From the NCBI RefSeq assembly GCF_900130045.1, contig NZ_FQXT01000003.1, forward strand, positions 434,001-498,000: 64,000 nucleotides of DNA, in the 5' to 3' direction. The position numbers and the translations under genes are program-made. The stretch comes from Leeuwenhoekiella palythoae (GTDB lineage Bacteria; Bacteroidota; Bacteroidia; Flavobacteriales; Flavobacteriaceae). Shown here piece by piece: positions 45,044-54,496 of the stretch; within the stretch, counting starts at the first letter, position 1; each line of letters starts with the position of its first letter. The notes under the pieces were generated by a model. That model did not search any database, was not told the origin of the DNA, and worked only from the letters and a program-made list of their open reading frames with translations.

Positions 45044-46681
45044 ATGAAAAATATATCTAAACTTACACTTATACTGCTTAGCCTAAATATCTTCATATTT
45101 AGTTCTTGCGGTGATGACTTTCTAGAAGAAGAAATTCGTTCTGACTTTACTCCAGAAACACTTAACGATGAATTGGGGTATCAAGCCCAGCTCGTGGGAC
45201 TTTATCAAATGCTGAGTACTTTTTATACCCGAAGCGGGCAACAAGGTTGGTTATCTGTATGGCAAGCCGGTACAGATATCGTATGGCCTACAGCACCGCA
45301 AGGAGTTGAAGTACCGTATTACAAGTACAATCAATTAACTACAGATGATAGTGCAGCATATCAAAGCTGGGAGCTTTGGTACAATATGGTTGAAAATACT
45401 AACAGTATTATCGCCAGCATTGAGGCCAATACTTCAGAAGAACTTTCTCAAGAAGAAAAAGATGCTATTAATGCCGAAGCGCGCTTTTTTAGAGCTTATG
45501 CTTATAATAATCTGGCAACGCTTTTTGGTGGAGTTCCCCTGATTACAGAACCGGTTACTGAAGCTCGTTTTGATTACACCAGGAATTCTCTGGAAGAAAT
45601 AAATGCTCAGATTGAAACAGATTTGCAATACGCTACCGCAAATCTTGCAGATCCCACAAACGCTCCTCAATTTGAAGCACGCGTGCATAAGTATGTGGCG
45701 CATCAATTATTTGCAGAATTCTACCTAAGATCTGGACAACCTGATCTCGCTGAAGATCAAGCCGATATTATTATAAATAGCAATGCCTTTCAATTAGTTA
45801 CAGAACGTTATGGTGTGAAAGCAGGTGAAGAAGGAGATCCTTTTTCTGATATGTTCTTTAAGGGAAATCAGCGCCGTTCACAAGGAAATACTGAAGCTAT
45901 TTGGGTCTTAGAAAATGAGAACCCTGCAGATGTGCGTGGTGGTTCAAGTGGTTCTCCTCAACAACGTCGTATTTGGGGTGCTGGCTACCATAACGTAAAT
46001 GGTATGATCCCGGCAGATTCGTTAGGTGGTAGAGGAATTGCACGTATTCGTCTTAACAACTGGGTCATCTATGATCTATATGATGAAGGAGACATGCGTA
46101 ACTCTAAACATAACATCCATAAGCGATTTAGATACAATAATCCTGATCCTAATTTTTCTGATATTTATGGCGAACTCGTGCCTTATGAAGGGATTGATAC
46201 GCTTGCCAGAATTCAACCTTATTCGTTAAAATGGGGACATTTTGATCCTGCAGATGTATTTGGTTTTGGGATGTGGAAAGATTTCATGATTATGCGTTTA
46301 GGTGAAACCTATTTACTAAAGGCAGAAGCGCAAGTGGCTCAGAACAATCCGGGTGGTGCTGCAACTACTATTAATATTTTAAGAACACGCGCAAATGCTC
46401 CTCAGGTAACTGCAGGAGAAATGAGCCTTGATTTTATACTCGATGAGCGCGTACGTGAATTGCTCGCTGAGGAAAACCGAAGAATGACCTTAATGCGAAC
46501 CAAAATGCTCGTAGAGCGTGCTACACGACTTAACATTCAAGATGAGAGTATTCCGTTACCTCAAACAATGCGCATTGAAGGACTGCAAGAATTTCACGAG
46601 TTGTTCCCCATACCTCTTCGCGAGATTCAACTTAATAAAGAAGCAGAGTTAACTCAGAATCCTGGTTATACTGGGAGTTAA
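45044..46681 (+). CDS. SusD/RagB-family glycan-binding lipoprotein (pair 2)
   Basis: A 545-residue surface lipoprotein. I chose the ATG at 45044 (MKNISKLTLILLSLNIFIFSSC, lipobox cysteine at residue 22); the frame opens 42 bases earlier, but that would overlap susC and spoil the signal peptide. SusD features are SCGDDFLEEEIRSDFTPETL, AEARFFRAYAYNNLATLFGGVPLITEPV, YLLKAEAQVAQNNPGGA and the end NKEAELTQNPGYTGS. It is expected to capture oligosaccharides released at the surface by the GH16 and GH43 lipoproteins and deliver them to SusC. A terminator follows at 46708-46736. Confidence 0.93.
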   Translation: MKNISKLTLILLSLNIFIFSSCGDDFLEEEIRSDFTPETLNDELGYQAQLVGLYQMLSTFYTRSGQQGWLSVWQAGTDIVWPTAPQGVEVPYYKYNQLTTDDSAAYQSWELWYNMVENTNSIIASIEANTSEELSQEEKDAINAEARFFRAYAYNNLATLFGGVPLITEPVTEARFDYTRNSLEEINAQIETDLQYATANLADPTNAPQFEARVHKYVAHQLFAEFYLRSGQPDLAEDQADIIINSNAFQLVTERYGVKAGEEGDPFSDMFFKGNQRRSQGNTEAIWVLENENPADVRGGSSGSPQQRRIWGAGYHNVNGMIPADSLGGRGIARIRLNNWVIYDLYDEGDMRNSKHNIHKRFRYNNPDPNFSDIYGELVPYEGIDTLARIQPYSLKWGHFDPADVFGFGMWKDFMIMRLGETYLLKAEAQVAQNNPGGAATTINILRTRANAPQVTAGEMSLDFILDERVRELLAEENRRMTLMRTKMLVERATRLNIQDESIPLPQTMRIEGLQEFHELFPIPLREIQLNKEAELTQNPGYTGS

Positions 46682-46707
46682 TCATTGGGTTAAAATTTGT
46701 TTGTGTG

Positions 46708-46736
46708 AAGCGCTGTGTAAAAACAGCGCTTTTTTT
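46708..46736 (+). terminator. Intrinsic terminator after susD pair 2
   Basis: AAGCGCTGT pairs with ACAGCGCTT across a six-base loop, followed by a T-run. Confidence 0.85.
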
Positions 46737-46875
46737 ATTAATGCTAGTTGAGCATAGCAGTTCTTTAATTTACTATCGTTATAGTATCTTGATCTCAAAA
46801 GTTTTAAATATCCTTAACGGAAATATGTCCTGCTTCCGCTTAACTTCAAAGTAAATTCTACAAAACACTGGGCTT

Positions 46876-47982
46876 ATGTTAGACTATTTTGACTCGCAAA
46901 CCTCAAAATTTTTGCTCATTACCATTCTTGCAGGAATGGTCTTTTTCGGCTTGATTTTCTATTTTCTAAAGAAATTGGGCAAAAGCCCTAAGAATATTCT
47001 ACCGGTCAATTTCGCTGGAAAAATGAGACTTCCGCTCGCGCTGTTTATGTTGGCGCTTGTGCTCAAAATCATCAAAACTAACGATCGCATTTTAGAATTT
47101 ATAGAGGAGAACTTTTTGAGTCACGTAAGTACATTGCTCTTTATTTTAAGCATCACTTGGATTTTAATCGTCATTCTCAAAGCATTTAAAAGAAATATTC
47201 TTTTAAAATATGATATGAGTGCTTCAGACAATGTTCATGCGCGTAAAGTCTATACGCAATTTACCGTACTCGAGCGCGTGCTTATGTTTTTGATCATTCT
47301 TTTTGCGGTAAGTATCGCCTTGATGAGTTTTGATAGCATTCGCTCTATAGGTGTGAGTATGTTGACTTCCGCCGGAATCGCTGGGATCATCATTGGTTTC
47401 GCTGCACAAAAAGCTCTAGGTACTTTGATGGCGGGGATTCAAATTGCGTTTACGCAGCCTATTCGTCTAGATGATGTCGTGGTCGTCGAAGGAGAGTGGG
47501 GACGTATAGAAGAAATATATCTTACCTATGTGGTTGTAAAAATCTGGGACAAACGCCGTCTGGTACTGCCTACAACCTATTTTATCGAACAACCTTTTCA
47601 AAACTGGACGCGCAATTCTTCTGATATTTTAGGTACTGTTTTTATCTATACAGATTACAACGTACCATTTGATGCACTTCGCAAAGAGCTCACCAGAATT
47701 CTTAAGAATACTGACTTATGGGATGGTGAAGTTAACGTGCTTCAGGTGACTGATACCAATAACGAAATGGTCGAAACCCGAGCCCTAATGAGCGCCATTG
47801 ACTCCCCTACTGCCTGGGATCTACGTGTACACGTAAGAGAAAAATTGGTCATTTTTATCCAAGAAAATTATCCGCATAGTTTACCGCGTACTCGTGTAGA
47901 AATGCAATCGCGTAAGGATAGTGATAAGGTTGAAAAAGCAACTAAAGAACCAGACAAATCAGATTTACTCAGAGATAAATAA
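46876..47982 (+). CDS. MscS-family mechanosensitive ion channel
   Basis: A 368-residue inner-membrane channel that opens under membrane tension to release solutes after hypo-osmotic shock. Hydrophobic segments are near residues 10-32, 53-68, 80-103 and 130-150, followed by the glycine/alanine-rich pore helix (VSMLTSAGIAGIIIGFAAQKALGTLMAG, about 157-185). The MscS beta domain starts with QPIRLDDVVVVEGEWGRIEEI, and LPTTYFIEQPFQNWTR is a family motif. A charged tail (KDSDKVEKATKEPDKSD) ends it. It follows the PUL terminator and seems to be a single gene or to be co-transcribed with the CDF transporter 64 bases downstream. Confidence 0.92.
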   Translation: MLDYFDSQTSKFLLITILAGMVFFGLIFYFLKKLGKSPKNILPVNFAGKMRLPLALFMLALVLKIIKTNDRILEFIEENFLSHVSTLLFILSITWILIVILKAFKRNILLKYDMSASDNVHARKVYTQFTVLERVLMFLIILFAVSIALMSFDSIRSIGVSMLTSAGIAGIIIGFAAQKALGTLMAGIQIAFTQPIRLDDVVVVEGEWGRIEEIYLTYVVVKIWDKRRLVLPTTYFIEQPFQNWTRNSSDILGTVFIYTDYNVPFDALRKELTRILKNTDLWDGEVNVLQVTDTNNEMVETRALMSAIDSPTAWDLRVHVREKLVIFIQENYPHSLPRTRVEMQSRKDSDKVEKATKEPDKSDLLRDK

Positions 47983-48046
47983 TTGAGATCTTAACGGGAT
48001 AGGCAATTTAAATAACAGAACTTTGCACTCCCCTTAGATTTAAATT

Positions 48047-48925
48047 ATGAGTAAAACAGAATCTGCAGTAAGCGCTACGTACTTCAGCATCGTTGGCAAT
48101 ACCGTGCTGGCTATCGCTAAAGCTTTGGCCGGGATCTTTGGCAATTCTTATGCTTTGATCGCTGATGCCATCGAGTCTACCGCAGATATTTTTGCATCGC
48201 TTCTGGTACTTTTTGGTTTAAAATATGCTGAAAGACCTGCAGACGACAATCACCCGTACGGTCACGGTAAAATTGAACCGCTCATTACCTTTATGGTCGT
48301 TGCTTTCTTGGTGACATCTGCAACGGTGATCGCTTACGAGAGCGTTCAAAATATTTTACTGGTAACTCCTCAAAAACCACCAAAACTCTGGACACTTATC
48401 GTGCTGGCAGTAATCATAATTTGGAAAGAAATCTCCTTTAGAATTGTACTAAAACGCAGCAAGGAAACCAATAGTTCGTCACTTAAAGCTGACGCCTGGC
48501 ATCACCGTAGCGATGCGATCACTTCAGTAATGGCTTTTATAGGAATTTCTGTTGCTTTGATTTTTGGGGAAGGTTTTGAGACTGCAGACGATTGGGCAGC
48601 CCTCTTTGCTTCGGGTATTATTCTGTATAACGCCTATCTCATTTTCAGGCCTGCTTTAGGCGAAATTATGGACGAAAATCGCTATGATGATATTATCGAA
48701 TTGGTACGCATCAAAGCATTAGAAGTTCCGGGAGTTTTAGATACCGAAAAAGCATTCATTCGAAAAGCCGGAATGAGTTATCACTTAGATTTGCACGCCA
48801 TTGTAGACGGAAGCATTTCGGTGGCTAAAGGGCACGAGATCGCCCATCGATTACAAGACTATTTAAAAGAAGAAATTCCCAACCTCAACTTTATTTTAAT
48901 ACACGTTGAGCCTGGGAATCCCTAA
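48047..48925 (+). CDS. Cation diffusion facilitator (divalent metal efflux)
   Basis: A 292-residue inner-membrane transporter of the CDF family that exports Zn, Fe, Mn or related ions using the proton gradient. About six transmembrane helices are visible, with metal-site residues in helix 2 (ALIADAIESTADI) and helix 5 (DAWHHRSDAITSV), and a cytoplasmic C-terminal domain (about 210-290; LDLHAIVDGSISVAKGHEIAHRLQ). The ADAxES pattern in helix 2 replaces the more usual HxxxD/DxxxD in some relatives, and metal specificity cannot be settled from it. It ends 29 bases from the convergent pgl gene; I see no strong terminator in that gap. Confidence 0.9.
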   Translation: MSKTESAVSATYFSIVGNTVLAIAKALAGIFGNSYALIADAIESTADIFASLLVLFGLKYAERPADDNHPYGHGKIEPLITFMVVAFLVTSATVIAYESVQNILLVTPQKPPKLWTLIVLAVIIIWKEISFRIVLKRSKETNSSSLKADAWHHRSDAITSVMAFIGISVALIFGEGFETADDWAALFASGIILYNAYLIFRPALGEIMDENRYDDIIELVRIKALEVPGVLDTEKAFIRKAGMSYHLDLHAIVDGSISVAKGHEIAHRLQDYLKEEIPNLNFILIHVEPGNP

Positions 48926-48954
48926 AAAATTTAAGCTATTGAATTAGCTAGACG

Positions 48955-49665
48955 TTATAAACCCGCTGCAGCGTCTTGATCTAAAAACCAATGCAATTCG
49001 CCCTGTTTAGGCGCTACTAAACTCGCAGGAAATTCTTTATAGCCATCGTGCTTTTTATGAATCGCAGTTACCTTTTCTTTTTTTCCTGCTCCGGTAACTA
49101 AAAACGCAATGGTTTTAGCATTGTTCACGATCTTACCGGTGAAGGTCACGCGCTTTTGCCCAGAATCAGGGTGTTTAGCCACACGACAATTCTCTGGCAT
49201 ATCCCATAATTCAATATTGTACGGAAAAATAGAAACGGTGTGCCCATCATCTCCCATTCCTAACATGACAACATCAAAATATGGTATTCCATTTGCTTTT
49301 GGCAATTGCTCATCAAGCACTTTTGAATAGCGCTTTGCTTCCTCTTCAGGATCATCTTCTCCTTTGATTCTAAAGATATTTTCTTCAGGAATATCAATTT
49401 TAGAAATCAGGTGTTCTACCGTCATTTTGTAGTTGCTCTCATCATCAGAAGGCGGCACACAACGCTCATCTCCCCAATATAAAAACACTTTAGACCAATC
49501 GATATCTGCACCGTATTCTTTGGCTAAATGATCAAAAACAATCTTTGGAGTGCTTCCGCCGGAAAGTGCGATATGCACATCTTCTCCGGTGGTACATTTT
49601 TCTTTAAAAAATTCAGAAAATTCTTCAGCAACAAGCTGCTTCGTTTCTTTAATATGTAAATCCAT
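48955..49665 (-). CDS. pgl: 6-phosphogluconolactonase
   Basis: A 236-residue cytoplasmic enzyme that hydrolyses 6-phosphogluconolactone to 6-phosphogluconate, the second step of the oxidative pentose-phosphate pathway. Motifs are HIALSGGSTPKIVFDHLA (about residues 32-49) and VFLYWGDERCVPPSDDESNYKM (about 60-82), which form the phosphosugar site. VVMLGMGDDGHTVSIFP is also typical. It is the second gene of a zwf-pgl operon (30 bases after zwf). The product feeds gnd, which is on the other strand just beyond zwf. Confidence 0.93.
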   Translation of the reverse strand: MDLHIKETKQLVAEEFSEFFKEKCTTGEDVHIALSGGSTPKIVFDHLAKEYGADIDWSKVFLYWGDERCVPPSDDESNYKMTVEHLISKIDIPEENIFRIKGEDDPEEEAKRYSKVLDEQLPKANGIPYFDVVMLGMGDDGHTVSIFPYNIELWDMPENCRVAKHPDSGQKRVTFTGKIVNNAKTIAFLVTGAGKKEKVTAIHKKHDGYKEFPASLVAPKQGELHWFLDQDAAAGL

Positions 49666-49695
49666 TTCTGGAATAATTTTAATTAAAAATTTAGT

Positions 49696-51234
49696 TTAGA
49701 TAATACAGAATCCGGTTTCATCGGTAAGTAACTCTCCCGGATTTCTCCAACCATTACTATCTTCGATCAAATCATCAGAATTCTTAGGGCCCCAGGTTCC
49801 GGCAGGATAACCGTAAGTTGGTACATCTTTGTCGTTTGCCCAATATTCTAGAATAGGATCAACAAATGCCCAAGCCGCCTCAACCTCATCGGCACGCGCA
49901 TAAAGGGTTGTATCTCCTTGCATCGCATCCAGCAATAGACGCTCGTAAGCATCCATAATATTTTTGTCGGCAAGACTGCTGTAGTAAAAGTCCATATTCG
50001 CACGCTCTACTTTAAAGCCTTGCCCCGGAACTTTTACCCCAAATTTGATCAAAATACCCTCATCTGGCTGAATACGAATTACCAGTTTATTGTCTTTATT
50101 ATTGATGTCCTGCTCTTTAAACACCTGGTGGTGCGGTGTTTTAAAATGAATTACCACTTCGGTAACCTTAGTTGGCATACGCTTAGCAGTACGAACATAA
50201 AACGGAACATCCTTCCAACGCCAGTTATCTACAAAGAATTTGATCGCTGCGTAGGTTTCGGTTTTAGAATCAGGATCTACTCCTTCTTCCTCACGATAGC
50301 CTTTTACGCGTTTTCCATCGATGCTAGAAGCAACATATTGTCCTTTCATCGTGTGATCAAAAAGCGTTTGCGTATCAGTCATTCTGCGTATAGACTTCAG
50401 TGCTTTTACCTTTTCGTTATGGATCTCGTCAGCGTCAGCGCTTATGGGTGGTTCCATTACTATTAACGAAACAATCTGCAGCAGGTGACTCTGAAACATA
50501 TCACGTAAAGCTCCAGATTTGTCGTAGTAGCCTCCACGCTTTTCTACACCTACAGTTTCAGCATTGGTGATTTCTACGTGGTGAATGTAATTACGGTTCC
50601 AAAGCGGTTCAAAAATAGAGTTTGAAAAACGGGTGACCATTAAGTTTTGTACGGTTTCTTTACCTAGATAATGGTCTATTCTGTAAATCTGCTTTTCTTT
50701 AAAATACTTCTGCAACCCGGCGTTAAGCTCTTTTGCAGTTTCCAGACTGTAACCAAAAGGTTTCTCAACGATGATACGTCTAAATCCTTTGTCAGTCCCG
50801 GAACCTTTTGTTAACCCTTGGTCAGAAAGATTTTTTGAGATGGGCTCAAACAAACTTGGTGGCGTAGAAAGGTAAAAGGAATAATTACCATCAAGACCGT
50901 GCTCCTCGTTTAGTGAGGTAATACGTTTGTTGAGTTTGCTGTATTCAGAATCATAATCATCGCCTAGATCTGAATAAAACATCATGTCTGCAAATTTCTT
51001 GATGAACTCGTCATCTTTCTTTTTGAGTTTATCTTTTAAAAACGGACTCTCGTAAACAACGCGTTTTCTAAATTCTTCATCACTCATATCACTCCTACTC
51101 GCTCCTAGCACTGCAAAATTTTCGGGAAAATGTCCTCCCTCATATAAGTTGTACAAAGCAGGAATAAGTTTACGGGCAGTTAGATCTCCAGAAGCTCCAA
51201 AAATGACCAGGAGCTGATTAGATGTTTTATTCAT
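49696..51234 (-). CDS. zwf: Glucose-6-phosphate 1-dehydrogenase
   Basis: A 512-residue cytoplasmic enzyme that oxidises glucose-6-phosphate with NADP, the entry step of the oxidative pentose-phosphate pathway. The nucleotide-binding motif is FGASGDLTARKLIPALYNL (residues 12-30), the substrate and catalytic motif is YRIDHYLGKETVQN (about 183-196) and the family EKPFG motif is present upstream of it. The length fits the bacterial enzyme. It is the first gene of the leftward zwf-pgl operon and diverges from gnd across a 204-base region. Confidence 0.95.
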   Translation of the reverse strand: MNKTSNQLLVIFGASGDLTARKLIPALYNLYEGGHFPENFAVLGASRSDMSDEEFRKRVVYESPFLKDKLKKKDDEFIKKFADMMFYSDLGDDYDSEYSKLNKRITSLNEEHGLDGNYSFYLSTPPSLFEPISKNLSDQGLTKGSGTDKGFRRIIVEKPFGYSLETAKELNAGLQKYFKEKQIYRIDHYLGKETVQNLMVTRFSNSIFEPLWNRNYIHHVEITNAETVGVEKRGGYYDKSGALRDMFQSHLLQIVSLIVMEPPISADADEIHNEKVKALKSIRRMTDTQTLFDHTMKGQYVASSIDGKRVKGYREEEGVDPDSKTETYAAIKFFVDNWRWKDVPFYVRTAKRMPTKVTEVVIHFKTPHHQVFKEQDINNKDNKLVIRIQPDEGILIKFGVKVPGQGFKVERANMDFYYSSLADKNIMDAYERLLLDAMQGDTTLYARADEVEAAWAFVDPILEYWANDKDVPTYGYPAGTWGPKNSDDLIEDSNGWRNPGELLTDETGFCII

Positions 51235-51438
51235 AAGAATAATTATTTTTCTATTTTTTGATTCGTTAGGTGGTTATTTACAATTATAACATGAGTTTAT
51301 AGAATAAAGGGGTAAAAAGTCAATGTTATCATTTAATTTTGACCATAACCAATACAAAAATAAGGCATCTTGACGGCACACAGGGGTCTTTATAAAAACA
51401 TTATGGTGTCAAATTAAAAAGAACAATAACTAATTATT

Positions 51439-52851
51439 ATGGAGCATAAAAATTATGATTTTGGACTGGTAGGTCTGGGCGTAATGGGACGTAACTTTAT
51501 TTTAAACGTCGCAGACAACGGTTTTAAGGCCTTTGGTTACGATTTAGATCAGGAAAAAGTAGATGCCCTAAAAAAAGAAGGTGGAGACCTAAACAAGGTT
51601 GATGCTTCTACCGAAATCGAAACTTTTGTAGAGGCGCTTGCCGCTCCCCGCAAAATCATGTTGCTTGTACCTGCCGGTAAAATTGTTGATCAAGTCATTG
51701 AGACACTTTTACCTCACCTAGACCAAGGTGATATTATCATAGATGGTGGAAACTCATTCTTCACAGATACAGACCGTCGTGAAGCTTATTTGAAAGAAAA
51801 AGGAATTAACTTCTTTGGAGCCGGAGTTAGCGGTGGTGCCGAAGGTGCTCGTAAAGGACCAAGTATTATGCCCGGCGGAAACGCAGAAGCATATACCCAT
51901 ATCAAACCTATATTTGAAGCGGTTTCGGCTAAATTTAATGGTGAACCTTGTGTGGCGCATTTAGGACCTAAATCTGCCGGTAACTATGTAAAAATGGTGC
52001 ATAATGGTATCGAGTATGGTCTTATGCAGTTGACTTCTGAGATTTATGATCTTTTGAAAAAATCTGTTGGTCTTGATAATGATGAATTGCATCAAGTCTA
52101 TGACCTATGGAATAAAGGACGCTTGCAATCTTTTTTAGTTGAAATTACCGCGGAAATTTTCAAGCAAGAAGATGATCTAGGTGATGGAAGATTAGTAGAT
52201 ATGATCCTCGACAAAGCCAAGCAAAAAGGTACCGGTAAATGGACCTCACAAAATGCAATGGACTTAGGAATTCCTGTTCCTACCATTGATGTTGCAGTGA
52301 GTATGCGTGAGATCTCAGCATTAAAAGAAGAGCGCATCGTTGCTGATAAATTATACAGCCGACCAGAGCCAAAACCTATTGATAAAGACAAAATCATCGC
52401 AATGGCCGAAGAGTCGCTGTATTTCTCTTTTATCATCGCTTACGCTCAAGGTTTACATCAATTGGCAGACGCTTCTAAAGAGTACGAGTACGATCTTGAC
52501 ATGTCTGTTATCGCTAAGATTTGGAGAGCAGGATGTATCATTCGCGCCGGATTGTTAGAAGACATTTCTCAAGCATATACTGCAGATAAAGAATTGCCTA
52601 ACCTATTATTAGCGCCATCTTTTGTAGAAAAAGTACAAGGTACTTTGGAGTCTGTTCGTGAGACGGTAGCTTATGCGGCGCAAAGCGGAATTCCGGTTCC
52701 CGGTTTATCAAGTGCTTTAAATTATTTTGAAGCTTATACCTCAAGCCGACTTCCATTGAATGTGATTCAGGCGCAACGCGATAACTTTGGTTCACATACC
52801 TATGAGCGTATCGACCGTTCAGGTATTTTCCATACAGAATGGGGAAAATAA
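51439..52851 (+). CDS. gnd: 6-phosphogluconate dehydrogenase, decarboxylating
   Basis: A 470-residue cytoplasmic enzyme that converts 6-phosphogluconate to ribulose-5-phosphate and CO2. The Rossmann motif is FGLVGLGVMGRNFILNVADNG (about residues 8-28), the substrate site includes GGAEGARKGPSIMPGG and NYVKMVHNGIEYGLMQL, and the end is HTEWGK. The length matches the homodimeric long form. It is divergent from zwf-pgl; the 204-base spacer contains a possible plus-strand TAATTTTG (51334-51341, consensus TAnnTTTG) without a clear -33 element. A terminator follows at 52892-52920. Confidence 0.96.
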   Translation: MEHKNYDFGLVGLGVMGRNFILNVADNGFKAFGYDLDQEKVDALKKEGGDLNKVDASTEIETFVEALAAPRKIMLLVPAGKIVDQVIETLLPHLDQGDIIIDGGNSFFTDTDRREAYLKEKGINFFGAGVSGGAEGARKGPSIMPGGNAEAYTHIKPIFEAVSAKFNGEPCVAHLGPKSAGNYVKMVHNGIEYGLMQLTSEIYDLLKKSVGLDNDELHQVYDLWNKGRLQSFLVEITAEIFKQEDDLGDGRLVDMILDKAKQKGTGKWTSQNAMDLGIPVPTIDVAVSMREISALKEERIVADKLYSRPEPKPIDKDKIIAMAEESLYFSFIIAYAQGLHQLADASKEYEYDLDMSVIAKIWRAGCIIRAGLLEDISQAYTADKELPNLLLAPSFVEKVQGTLESVRETVAYAAQSGIPVPGLSSALNYFEAYTSSRLPLNVIQAQRDNFGSHTYERIDRSGIFHTEWGK

Positions 52852-52891
52852 TCAAAGAGCAATAAATCCTTTGGCGGTGCCAATAAAATTG

Positions 52892-52920
52892 AAAAGAGCC
52901 TTTAACGAGGCTCTTTTTTT
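52892..52920 (+). terminator. Intrinsic terminator after gnd
   Basis: AAAAGAGCCT pairs with AGGCTCTTTT across a six-base loop, followed by a T-run. It lies before the ATG of the amidohydrolase gene. Confidence 0.88.
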
Positions 52921-52954
52921 ATTCCTATTTTTAAAGCATCACAACACCCTATTT

Positions 52955-54364
52955 ATGAAAAGAGCTTTACTTCCTCTACTTATTTTAATAACTCTTCTAA
53001 ATTCCTGCGGAAATCCTCCTCCACAATTTGATATTGCCATTCATAATGTGAACATTATCAACCTGCAAAATGGAAAAGTTGCACAAGATCAATCAGTTTT
53101 TATTGCGGGTGATACGATTCACTCTATTGTAAACAGTCGAGATTTGATGACCAGTGCAGCCAAGCAGCAAATTGACGGAAGCGGTAAATACCTGATGACT
53201 GGTCTTTGGGATAATCACGTGCATTTTAGAGGTGGTGCTGATTTAATTGAAGAAAATAAAGATTTACTGAAACTTTTTATCGCAAACGGAATCACCACCG
53301 TACGTGATGCCGGCGGCGATCTAACTACCGCGGTTCAAAAGTGGCAAAAGGAAATTGCAGCCAACACGCTTGTGGGACCAACTATTTATACCAGCGGACC
53401 AAAAATTGACGGACCCGGCGCAACTTGGGCAGGTTCGCTTGAAGTGGAAAATGATCAAGACATCGAGCAGGCGCTAGATAGTCTGCAGGAATTGAACGTG
53501 GATTTTGTCAAGATCTACGACAGTAACATTTCTGGAGAAAATTATTTAAAAGTGATTTCAGAAGCTGAAAAACGCAACATGATCACAAGTGGTCATATGC
53601 CCTACTCGGTGACGGTTGATGAAACTACAAGTGCAGGAATCGATGCGATTGAACATTTGTATTATGTTTTAAAAGGTTGTTCTTCTGATGAACTTGCCAT
53701 CACCGAAGCGGTAAAGAATAACGAAGCCGGCTTTTGGACCTCTCTAGATCGTGTAATGCAAACCTATTCAGATTCGGTTGCGACGCAGACATTCAATAAA
53801 CTCAAAGAACGTAATGTTTTTGTGGTTCCTACGCTTCATATTGGTCATACCCTGAGCTATCTTGACGAAGTAGATCATACGCAAGATGAATACTTAAACT
53901 ATATAGGCAACGGAATTCAAAAAACCTATGCGGGTCGCATTAACAGTGCAAAAAATGCTTCACCGGAGTTTGTGGTTATGCGTAAAAATCTAGATTCGGC
54001 ATTTGTAAAACTTGCAGGTACTTTAGCAGATAACGGAGTGGGATTACTTGCCGGCTCAGATAGTGGTGCATTCAACTCCTACACGTATCCCGGGATTTCA
54101 CTGCATAAAGAATTACAAGCCTTGGTAGATGCCGGCTTATCTCCGCTTGAAGCTTTACAGACCTCATCGCAAAACGGAGCCGTTTTTCTCAAAAAGCAAC
54201 TGCCACAAATCAATGCAGGTGCGCAGGCTGATTTGCTATTACTTAATGCTAATCCGTTGAAAAATATTGAAAATACCCAAGATATCTTTATGGTAGTAAA
54301 AAATGGAAAAACCTTTGACAGTAATCAACTATCAGAACTGCTAAATTCAACCGTCAAAAATTGA
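52955..54364 (+). CDS. Amidohydrolase-family lipoprotein
   Basis: A 469-residue metal-dependent hydrolase of the imidazolonepropionase-like amidohydrolase group, exported as a lipoprotein (MKRALLPLLILITLLNSC, lipobox cysteine at residue 18). I chose the ATG at 52955; the frame is open upstream into gnd, but that part overlaps gnd and its terminator. The first metal motif is WDNHVHFRGG, with FVKIYDSN (possible carboxylated or metal-binding lysine), TSGHMPYS, DAIEHLYYV and AGSDSGAFNSY further on. It ends in the usual composite domain (NPLKNIENTQDIFMVVKNGK). Relatives act on peptides or cyclic amides; the substrate here is unknown. Confidence 0.85.
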   Translation: MKRALLPLLILITLLNSCGNPPPQFDIAIHNVNIINLQNGKVAQDQSVFIAGDTIHSIVNSRDLMTSAAKQQIDGSGKYLMTGLWDNHVHFRGGADLIEENKDLLKLFIANGITTVRDAGGDLTTAVQKWQKEIAANTLVGPTIYTSGPKIDGPGATWAGSLEVENDQDIEQALDSLQELNVDFVKIYDSNISGENYLKVISEAEKRNMITSGHMPYSVTVDETTSAGIDAIEHLYYVLKGCSSDELAITEAVKNNEAGFWTSLDRVMQTYSDSVATQTFNKLKERNVFVVPTLHIGHTLSYLDEVDHTQDEYLNYIGNGIQKTYAGRINSAKNASPEFVVMRKNLDSAFVKLAGTLADNGVGLLAGSDSGAFNSYTYPGISLHKELQALVDAGLSPLEALQTSSQNGAVFLKKQLPQINAGAQADLLLLNANPLKNIENTQDIFMVVKNGKTFDSNQLSELLNSTVKN

Positions 54365-54496
54365 TAATTCTTCAATAATTAGATTAAAAATTTCTAAGCA
54401 CTAAATTTTAATTGCAGTAAAAGGATTTATCGTTGCATTTTATTAAAAAACTAAACCATATCCGTATTTTTAAGAATTACGAATAATTAATCTTCT

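Noticed and set aside
48926-48954. Terminator between the CDF gene and pgl
   Set aside because: The 29-base gap has no convincing stem with a T-run.
52787-52954. Upstream extension of the amidohydrolase into gnd
   Set aside because: It overlaps gnd and its terminator, and a proper lipoprotein signal starts at 52955.
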